Of a stretch of DNA of 5,992 nucleotides, positions 1 to 4,820 are shown in pieces. A model generated the notes under the pieces. It was not told the origin of the DNA, did no database searches, and saw only the letters and a program-made list of their open reading frames with translations. Source of the DNA: Planctomycetota bacterium (GTDB lineage: Bacteria > Planctomycetota > Phycisphaerae > WQYP01); assembly GCA_021828935.1 (NCBI GenBank), contig JAJZCU010000149.1, positions 1-5,992 of the forward strand. Reading direction: 5' to 3'. The stretch's first letter is position 1. Each line of letters opens with the position of its first letter. The translations under genes were made by a program, and so were the position numbers.

Positions 1-578
1 CGCTTTCTTACCTGCAAGAGAAAATACTTCAGCGTCTTCTGCTGGGCCGGCCCCTGCAAGTGGGAACTGCCCAGGGCCGCCTTCAGCTCCGTAATTGCCG
101 CCGTGAGCGCCTTGGAATGGGCGCCGGGCAAATGCGCCGGCCACAGCGCCGCGGTTTTTGCAACCGCATCTTTTTTGTACGCCCGCAGAAAGTACCGCAC
201 CGCCTGCGCCCAATGCCCGCTTTTCTCCGCGGCGCGAATGGCCCGCACTTCCATGACCATCCGAATGCGCTTGCTGGAACTGTGCGCAATGGCCCGGTGA
301 TACGCCCGATACGCTCTTTTCCAATGCGCCGCCGCGGCCGCGGCTTCCGCCCGGTTAAAGCTGCCGTCGCCGGTGATCGTCAACTGCTTGACCTTGGCCA
401 CCGCGAACCTTTCGGTGTTGCCGTTGATCAACACCCGTATCGTTCCGTTTTTGTATTGCCGGACCTGCGCATGCCGGTAGTTAAATCCATTGGCATTCAC
501 CGTATCGGCCCTGGCCGCCGCTGCGCCGGCTACTACCGCGCCGGATAGCGCCGCCATGCACCAAAAATGGATTTTCAT
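1..578 (-). CDS. Exported TPR-like protein of unknown function, C-terminus beyond the left edge
   Basis: I do not recognise a named family. The frame is open from the ATG at 578 to the window edge (192 codons visible), so the true end lies outside. The start is supported by GGAG five bases upstream. Residues 1-24 form a signal peptide: Lys2, a hydrophobic Ala/Gly/Val-rich core, and an A-R-A site before Asp25. Cys7 lies too early and lacks a lipobox, so a lipoprotein is unlikely. Residues 35-75 look beta-rich (TIRVLING, AKVKQLTITG). From about residue 76 the chain is Ala/Arg/Lys-rich and helical. Pairs such as HWKRAYRAYHRAIA and HWAQAVRYFLRAYKK resemble TPR helices. A short beta segment followed by TPR-like helices in a secreted protein is a layout I associate with planctomycetes (inference). 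A periplasmic scaffold role is possible. It lies 137 bases downstream of pyrB with no evident link to pyrimidine metabolism. Confidence 0.8.
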   Translation of the reverse strand, partial: MKIHFWCMAALSGAVVAGAAAARADTVNANGFNYRHAQVRQYKNGTIRVLINGNTERFAVAKVKQLTITGDGSFNRAEAAAAAAHWKRAYRAYHRAIAHSSSKRIRMVMEVRAIRAAEKSGHWAQAVRYFLRAYKKDAVAKTAALWPAHLPGAHSKALTAAITELKAALGSSHLQGPAQQKTLKYFLLQVRK

Positions 579-715
579 AACAACTCCAAAAAGCCGCCTG
601 AATACCTGGCCCTGCGCCGGGGAACGCCGCCCTGCCGACATCCCGTTCCGCAGGGGCGAAACACGCTTCACCACGTTTTATTCTATCCTGCCGCCGCCAA
701 TTCCCGCAGGCTGCG
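579..715 (-). promoter_or_regulatory. Spacer between pyrB and the exported-protein gene, weak -10 candidate
   Basis: These 137 bases hold no gene. On the minus strand, TAGAAT at 685-680 (5 of 6 matches to TATAAT) is followed by an A-rich run and could be a -10 element for the downstream gene. No convincing -35 box lies 16-18 bases upstream. A GGAACG/CGTTCC inverted pair with a long loop lies in the would-be leader. No hairpin followed by a T-run terminates pyrB, so read-through from pyrB is equally possible. Confidence 0.2.
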
Positions 716-1759
716 CTACGGGGCCGTATCGCCGACGGCGGCATTGGCGCCGGCTTCCGCAGCCGCCGCGCCAGATTCGCCCGCGCTGCCGCGCGGGCCG
801 CCGGTGGCGTTCGCCCCCACACACAAATACAGCACCGCCATGCGCACGGCAAGACCATTGGCCACCTGCCGTAAAATCGCCGAGCGTTCCCCATCGGCCA
901 CCGCGGTGGTGATCTCCAATCCACGGTTCATGGGCCCGGGGTGCAACACCAGCACATCGGGCCGGGCCCGCGCCAAGCGCTGGCGGTCGAGCCCGAAAAA
1001 TCGCGTGTATTCCCGCACGCTTGGAAACGCCGCCGAGGCCAGCCGTTCAAACTGCACGCGCAGCATGTTAATCACATCCACCTGGGGCAGTATGGCATCA
1101 AGGTCATGGGAAATTTCGACCCCCAGGCGGCCGAGAGCCTGCGGGCATAGTGTGGCCGGCCCCACCAACGTCACCCGCGCGCCCAAGCGAGTGAGCGCCC
1201 ATATGTTGCTGCGGGCCACGCGGCTGTTGGCAATGTCGCCCACAATGGCCACATGCAAATCTGATATTTTTTTGCCCCGCGCCGCAAACACCTCCCGCAT
1301 CGTAAACACATCCAGCAAACCCTGCGTGGGGTGTTCATGACTGCCGTCACCGGCATTGATCACGCTGCACTGCACGGCCCGGCTAACCAGCCCCGGCGCC
1401 CCGCTGGAACGGTGGCGGATGACAATCGCATCGACGCCCATGGCCTCGATATTACGCACCGTGTCGCGCAGGGTTTCACCCTTGCTCACGCTGCTGGTGG
1501 AAACTGAAAAATCAACAACATCCGCGCTTAATCGCTGCGCCGCCAGGCTGAAGCTGGTGCGCGTGCGCGTGCTGTCTTCAAAAAACAGGTTCACCACCAC
1601 TTTGCCACGCAACGCCGGCACTTTTTTAATACTCCGGGTGGAAACTTCTTTGAGCGCTTCAGCGGTGTCCAAAATCGCCAAAATTTCATCACGCGAAAGG
1701 TCTTCCAACGCCAGCAGGTGCGGCCTGGTCCAGATTCGCCTCGCCTGCTGGACGCTCAT
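716..1759 (-). CDS. pyrB: Aspartate carbamoyltransferase catalytic chain (PyrB)
   Basis: Condenses carbamoyl phosphate with L-aspartate to N-carbamoyl-L-aspartate, the committed step of de novo pyrimidine synthesis, in the cytosol. The 347-residue product has the family landmarks in order: the carbamoyl-phosphate loop STRTR at 63-67, SKGET at 92-96 with the active-site lysine, HPTQ at 143-146, VGDIANSRVARSN at 173-185 in the aspartate domain, MLRVQFER at 232-239, HPGPMNRG at 273-280 and NGLAVRMAVLYL at 301-312. The HPGPMNRG form is, as I recall, typical of Pseudomonas/Thermus-like chains rather than the E. coli HPLPR form. The start has GGAGG four bases upstream, inside the end of pyrR. The ATGA overlap with pyrR implies translational coupling. 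The homologous region ends near residue 315, and the last 30 or so residues are Ala/Gly-rich with no counterpart I recognise. No pyrC or pyrI is visible nearby. Confidence 0.97.
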   Translation of the reverse strand: MSVQQARRIWTRPHLLALEDLSRDEILAILDTAEALKEVSTRSIKKVPALRGKVVVNLFFEDSTRTRTSFSLAAQRLSADVVDFSVSTSSVSKGETLRDTVRNIEAMGVDAIVIRHRSSGAPGLVSRAVQCSVINAGDGSHEHPTQGLLDVFTMREVFAARGKKISDLHVAIVGDIANSRVARSNIWALTRLGARVTLVGPATLCPQALGRLGVEISHDLDAILPQVDVINMLRVQFERLASAAFPSVREYTRFFGLDRQRLARARPDVLVLHPGPMNRGLEITTAVADGERSAILRQVANGLAVRMAVLYLCVGANATGGPRGSAGESGAAAAEAGANAAVGDTAP

Positions 1760-2304
1760 GGCGCCTCCGCATCAATCATGGTTACGACATCCTGGGCGTC
1801 CGTGGGCCGCAGCAAAACCTCGATACGGTTCCGCGCGGAGGGCGGCACGCTGATGCCGACATAATCGGCCGAAATCGGCAGTTCCCGGCCGCCGCGATCC
1901 ACCAGCACCACCAGGCGAATGACCTTGGGCCGGCCAAAATCAACCAAGGCGTCCAGCGCGGCGCGCACGCTGCGACCGGTGTACAGCACATCATCCACCA
2001 GCACCACAACGCGGTCATCGAGCGCAAATGGTATGTCCGTGCCCTCCGGAACCGTAATGCCCCGCGCCCCGGAGAGATCGTCACGGTACATGGTGATGTC
2101 CAGCGCGCCGGTGTCTATGGGCGTGCCGGAAGATTGTTCAATAAGTCTGGCCAGCCGCGCGCCTAAAACTTCGCCGCGTCGCCGAATGCCTATGATCGCC
2201 AGTTCGCCCACGCCCCGGGCTTGCACCGCCGGATCGGCCAGGATGCGCTGCGCTAAATCAGCCAGCCGGGCCTGCATGGTCTGGCTGTCAATGAGCGTCT
2301 GCAT
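1756..2304 (-). CDS. pyrR: PyrR: pyrimidine operon regulator / uracil phosphoribosyltransferase
   Basis: PyrR proteins share the type I phosphoribosyltransferase fold. They convert uracil plus PRPP to UMP and, in Firmicutes and some other bacteria, bind pyr mRNA to control attenuation or translation. The 182-residue length is normal. IIGIRRRGEVLGARLA (37-52) is the family N-terminal signature. LDITMYRDDL (68-77) is the conserved strand and loop. VVVLVDDVLYTGRS (99-112) is the PRPP-binding motif with its paired acidic residues D104 and D105. The ATG at 2304 gives an N-terminus of ordinary length; M10 (codon 2277-2275) is a possible alternative. No Shine-Dalgarno lies directly before 2304. The best one nearby serves a small out-of-frame ATG at 2323. 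The gene overlaps pyrB by four bases, so the regulator and the enzyme it probably controls are co-translated. Enzyme activity is well supported by motif; RNA-binding regulation here is inference. Confidence 0.95.
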   Translation of the reverse strand: MQTLIDSQTMQARLADLAQRILADPAVQARGVGELAIIGIRRRGEVLGARLARLIEQSSGTPIDTGALDITMYRDDLSGARGITVPEGTDIPFALDDRVVVLVDDVLYTGRSVRAALDALVDFGRPKVIRLVVLVDRGGRELPISADYVGISVPPSARNRIEVLLRPTDAQDVVTMIDAEAP

Positions 2305-2323
2305 GAAGTTTCGCCGGTTGCAT
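2288..2323 (-). other. Possible 11-codon leader reading frame overlapping the pyrR start
   Basis: On the minus strand an ATG at 2323-2321 follows AGGAAG (2334-2329) with a five-base gap, the best ribosome-binding site near pyrR. It opens MQPAKLHADAH and stops with TGA at 2290-2288, in a different frame from pyrR and spanning the pyrR ATG at 2304. Translation of this mini-frame could compete with pyrR initiation or couple to it. It may also be chance, since the pyrR frame itself lacks a Shine-Dalgarno. Confidence 0.3.
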
Positions 2324-2451
2324 GTGGACTTCCTGAGGCGCAGGCGCCCGGTGCGGCCCGCGCCGCCATGGCGTTGCGCCGGGGGCGCCCCCGCAAATGG
2401 CCCTCGTGCTGCCCCGCCAGTTTTACCGCCGCAGCATCATGGCCCGCGCCG
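2324..2451 (-). promoter_or_regulatory. pyrR-pyrB leader/spacer with potential RNA hairpins
   Basis: This non-coding stretch lies between the membrane-protein stop and pyrR. In the minus-strand transcript TGCTGC (2436-2431) can pair with GCAGCA (2412-2407). It is flanked by four-base internal loops and GGCC pairs (2444-2441 with 2402-2399). A 14-base perfect palindrome centred on GGGGGCGCCCCC lies at 2380-2393. I see no T-run terminator and no match to the PyrR anti-antiterminator loop of Bacillus as I remember it. A regulatory role is only suggested by position. Confidence 0.22.
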
Positions 2452-3162
2452 TTACCGCCGGCGTCGGGTGGCCAGAATGAACAGGAACAGGTTAATAAAG
2501 TCCAAATACAGCCGCAGGGCGCCGCTGATGGCCGCCTTCTGCTGCATGCCCGAGCCGCTGGGACCGGCCATGTACATATACTTGATTTTCTGGCTGTCAT
2601 ACGCGGTGAGGGCCACAAACACCAGCACGCCAATGTAATTGACCACCTGTGCCAGCAACGCATTCTGCATGAAGATGTTGACGACCATGGCAATGATCAG
2701 GCCGATAAGCGCCATGAGCGCCATGTGCCCGATGGATGAAAGATCTTTCTTGGTCACCGTGCCAATGACCGCCATGGTGGCAAACGTGCCGGCGGTAATC
2801 AGGAATGTGGACATCAACGCGGTGTGGCTGTAGACCATCAGCAGGCTGGAAAGCATCACGCCCGTGAGCGCGGAATAGAGCATGAACAGCAGCGTGGCGG
2901 TCATGGCCGACATGCGGTTGATCCAGCCGGAAATGGCCCAGACCAGGCCAAAATTCGCCAGACAGATAAACAGCACAATGCCCGGATTAACAAACAACGC
3001 TTTGCGTACCGCCGTATCGTCGTTGACCAGCAACGCCATGATGGCGCTGATGCCCAGACCAATGGTCATCCAAACGTACACACGGGCCAGAAAACTTCGC
3101 TGCAACAGTACGTCAGCGTTGTACCCCGGCGATGCGATCGTATCTGATGCGCCTCGATACAT
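2452..3162 (-). CDS. Bax inhibitor-1 / YccA family seven-helix membrane protein
   Basis: The product is a polytopic inner-membrane protein of the BI-1 (UPF0005, YccA/YbhL/YetJ) family. Characterised members include a pH-sensitive calcium-leak channel (YetJ) and a modulator of FtsH proteolysis (YccA); the role here is unknown. From the ATG at 3162 it is 236 residues, the usual length. Seven hydrophobic segments fall near 28-46, 59-80, 85-109, 114-135, 144-164, 170-188 and 216-232. Family motifs are SALTGVMLSSL (97-107), the loop TVTKKDLSSIGHMALM (135-150), and two helices with the conserved aspartates, TAYDSQKIK (D189) and LYLDFINLFLFIL (D221). It ends in a short Arg cluster. I chose 3162 over the longer frame from 3237 because AAAGGGG lies seven bases upstream, homology begins about 20 residues later, and a promoter candidate overlaps the longer version. 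It is co-oriented with pyrR and may share its transcript. Confidence 0.93.
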   Translation of the reverse strand: MYRGASDTIASPGYNADVLLQRSFLARVYVWMTIGLGISAIMALLVNDDTAVRKALFVNPGIVLFICLANFGLVWAISGWINRMSAMTATLLFMLYSALTGVMLSSLLMVYSHTALMSTFLITAGTFATMAVIGTVTKKDLSSIGHMALMALIGLIIAMVVNIFMQNALLAQVVNYIGVLVFVALTAYDSQKIKYMYMAGPSGSGMQQKAAISGALRLYLDFINLFLFILATRRRR

Positions 3163-3207
3163 AATGAAACCCCTTTGCTTGAAAGTAGCGAAATCCAATC
3201 CATCGAC

Positions 3208-3237
3208 AATGTACACGAAAGGGCTTTGGCGTGACAA
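3208..3237 (-). promoter_or_regulatory. Promoter candidate for the BI-1 family gene
   Basis: On the minus strand TTGTCA (3237-3232, 5 of 6 to TTGACA) and TACATT (3213-3208, 4 of 6 to TATAAT) are separated by 18 bases. This predicts a start near 3201 and a leader of about 40 bases before the ATG at 3162. The match is fair for a sigma-70-type promoter; planctomycete promoter consensus is poorly known, so confidence is moderate. Confidence 0.4.
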
Positions 3238-3379
3238 GTAGCGCCGAACGGCGCCAGCCGCAGCGGGCGTGGCAACATTTTTGCGGAATCTGGGCGCCTG
3301 CGACCCGCGCGCAACGGCGACCGGCGGCGGAAACGTATGTGTGCCCCGGCGGCGGGATGCCGTTCCCCCACACTTCGGC

Positions 3380-3434
3380 TACAATACCGTAACGACGCAG
3401 GTTAATCCCCCGCGATTGGCGGGCAAGGTTGCCC
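3380..3434 (+). promoter_or_regulatory. pilT: Possible -10 element and overlapping hairpins in the pilT leader
   Basis: TACAAT at 3380-3385 (5 of 6 to TATAAT) could be a -10 for the rightward genes, but no clear -35 precedes it. Downstream, CCCGC (3409-3413) can pair with GCGGG (3419-3423), and GGGCAA (3421-3426) can pair with TTGCCC (3429-3434). The two hairpins share bases 3421-3423, so they exclude each other. The pilT ATG has only AAAGG, 11 bases upstream, as a ribosome-binding site. Confidence 0.25.
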
Positions 3435-3483
3435 CCGGGACCATTTCGGGTTGCCGCGCCGCCCATGAAAGGCCAGACACTCC

Positions 3484-4632
3484 ATGGAAATCAGCACCAC
3501 TGTTGAACCCGTTGAAAATGAAGTCCAGCCCGAATCGACCGAATCGCCCATTCCAGCCAAGCCGCCCCGGCTGCATAAATATCTGGGCGCCGTGGCCAAG
3601 GTGGAAGGCAGCGATCTGCACTTAAAGGCTGAAGTATTGCCGCGGATCCGCAAGTCGGGCCGGCTTATGCAGACCACCGGCGCCCCGCTGACCAACGATG
3701 AAATTGAGGCGATGGTGCGCGAAATTCTTTCTCCGGAACAATTGGCCACGTTCACGCAGAAGGGCTCGCTGGACATCGCCCACGCCATGACCAAGACCGA
3801 ACGCTTCCGTATTAACATTTTTCGGCAGCGCGGCAATGTCAGCCTGGCGGCGCGGCGCATTAATCCCAAGATTCCAAACTATGAACAACTGCACCTCCCG
3901 GAAGTGTTTGAACGCATTGCTGAAAATGAACAGGGCCTGGTGCTGCTGGCCGGCATCACCGGCAGCGGCAAAAGCACCACGATTGCCGCCATGATTGAAC
4001 AGGTCAACGCCCGCCGGTCGTGCCACATCGTAACCATTGAAGACCCCATTGAATATCTTTATCAGGATAAAAAAGCGTTTATTAATCAACGCGAAGTGGG
4101 CCTGGACGTCGAAACGTATGATTCGGCCATTCGCTACCTGATGCGCGAAGACCCGGACGTTATTCTTATTGGAGAAATGCGCGACGCCAATACCTTTCAA
4201 GCGGCCATTCAAGCCGCCGAAACCGGCCACATGGTCTTTTCCACCATTCACGCTTCCAGCGCCAGCGGCGCCATCACGCGGTTGTTGGAATTGTTCCCAC
4301 CGGACCGGCACTTAAACATTCGACAGGCCCTGGTGGCCAATCTCAAGGCCGTGGTGTTTCAAAAACTGGTGGGCGCCATTGACCCCAAGATCGGCCGCGT
4401 ACCGGTGGTGGAAGTGATGCTCTCGTCCCCGGCGGTGCGAAAGTACATTTTGGACGGTCGCGAGAATGAACTGGTGCAGGTGATCCGGGCCGAGCGCGGC
4501 ACGGGCATGATCGACTTTAATGACATGCTCGGGCAGTTGGTGGAAAATGAAGTGATCCTGAGTCGCGATGCGTATCTGGCGTCGCCCAACGCCGACGAAT
4601 TGCGGATGCGCATGAAAGGCATCAAGACGTGA
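3484..4632 (+). CDS. pilT: PilT/PilU-family type IV pilus retraction ATPase
   Basis: A cytosolic hexameric AAA-like ATPase of the secretion-superfamily type. PilT and PilU depolymerise type IV pili for twitching, surface sensing or DNA uptake. All nucleotide motifs are intact in the 382 residues: Walker A GITGSGKST (157-165), Asp box TIEDPIEY (184-191), NQREVG (201-206), Walker B ILIGEMRD (227-234) with catalytic E231, and His box GHMVFSTIHASSA (248-260). SDLHLKAEVLPRIRKSGRL (43-61) matches the PilT N-terminal PAS-like domain. PAVRKYILDGRENEL (316-330) resembles the AIRNLIRE segment linked to retraction in PilT. His-box HAS rather than HTN is closer to PilU. An acidic, Pro-rich stretch of about 28 residues precedes the normal N-terminus. 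In-frame TGA just upstream limits the start to 3484 or later. The next gene encodes a degenerate relative, recalling PilT-PilU pairs. PilT versus PilU assignment is less certain than the family. Confidence 0.93.
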   Translation: MEISTTVEPVENEVQPESTESPIPAKPPRLHKYLGAVAKVEGSDLHLKAEVLPRIRKSGRLMQTTGAPLTNDEIEAMVREILSPEQLATFTQKGSLDIAHAMTKTERFRINIFRQRGNVSLAARRINPKIPNYEQLHLPEVFERIAENEQGLVLLAGITGSGKSTTIAAMIEQVNARRSCHIVTIEDPIEYLYQDKKAFINQREVGLDVETYDSAIRYLMREDPDVILIGEMRDANTFQAAIQAAETGHMVFSTIHASSASGAITRLLELFPPDRHLNIRQALVANLKAVVFQKLVGAIDPKIGRVPVVEVMLSSPAVRKYILDGRENELVQVIRAERGTGMIDFNDMLGQLVENEVILSRDAYLASPNADELRMRMKGIKT

Positions 4633-4820
4633 CGGGCACGGCGGACCAATGGCGGATTCAAGGCGCAGCGGGCGAGGCGCGCCTGCTTGCGGCGCCGCGG
4701 GCCAAAATTTTCGGTTGTTGGACCGGCGCGTTGCGGTTACAACCAACGCGCCTCCGGTCCACGCACATGTAACCGACCGGTGACGCTCTGGCGGATGAAT
4801 TGGCAGTTCTGGGAAACATT
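4633..4820. other. Spacer between the two secretion ATPase genes
   Basis: A 188-base gap without a supportable gene, containing the long inverted repeat listed separately. A 44-codon ATG frame (4649-4783) crosses that repeat, has no good ribosome-binding site and has an unremarkable composition. I see no clear promoter. The absence of a T-run after the repeat leaves co-transcription of the two genes possible. Confidence 0.5.
4720..4760. repeat. Long imperfect inverted repeat (stem-loop) between pilT and the GspE-like gene
   Basis: The left arm GGACCGG-CGCGTTG (4720-4733) pairs with the right arm CAACGCG (4744-4750) and CCGGTCC (4754-4760). This gives 14 base pairs interrupted only by a three-base bulge (4751-4753), with a 10-base loop that itself contains GTT/AAC. 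Neither strand has a T-run beside it, so it is not a classical intrinsic terminator. An mRNA-processing or stabilising hairpin, a Rho-linked end, or a dispersed palindromic repeat are all possible. Confidence 0.6.

Larger units (their letters stand above)
3163..3483. other. Divergent intergenic region
   Basis: These 321 bases contain no gene I can support. They separate the leftward membrane-protein/pyr genes from the rightward pilT-like gene. Besides the leftward promoter and the pilT leader repeats listed separately, there is a perfect inverted repeat GCGCCG-AA-CGGCGC at 3241-3254, just upstream of the leftward -35 candidate. There is also a 10-base direct repeat CCGGCGGCGG at 3321-3330 and 3346-3355, 25 bases apart. 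These could be operator sites or simply GC-rich low complexity. Confidence 0.5.

Noticed and set aside
567..1340. Plus-strand 257-codon open frame across pyrB
   Set aside because: It is antisense to pyrB, which has complete ATCase motifs. The plus-strand product is Arg/Pro/Ser-rich with no recognisable domain, as expected for a GC-rich shadow frame.
2305..2451. Bacillus-type PyrR attenuator before pyrR
   Set aside because: No hairpin followed by a T-run and no match to the remembered PyrR-binding loop, so I do not call an attenuator.
1919..2638. Plus-strand 239-codon open frame across pyrR and the end of the BI-1 gene
   Set aside because: Antisense shadow of two well-supported genes; low-complexity Ser/Arg/Pro composition and no family match.
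3163..3237. Upstream ATG at 3237 for the BI-1 family gene
   Set aside because: The added 25 residues have no family counterpart and overlap a promoter candidate. The ATG at 3162 has a good Shine-Dalgarno and gives the usual length.
3465..3506. 13-codon frame overlapping the pilT start
   Set aside because: No ribosome-binding site before its ATG; likely chance.
3622..4311. Minus-strand 229-codon open frame opposite the pilT-like gene
   Set aside because: Antisense to conserved Walker A/B codons; its openness follows from codon bias on the other strand.
4649..4783. Small 44-codon plus-strand frame in the ATPase spacer
   Set aside because: No convincing ribosome-binding site, crosses the long inverted repeat, and composition (Arg, Ala, Gly) looks like translated GC-rich spacer.
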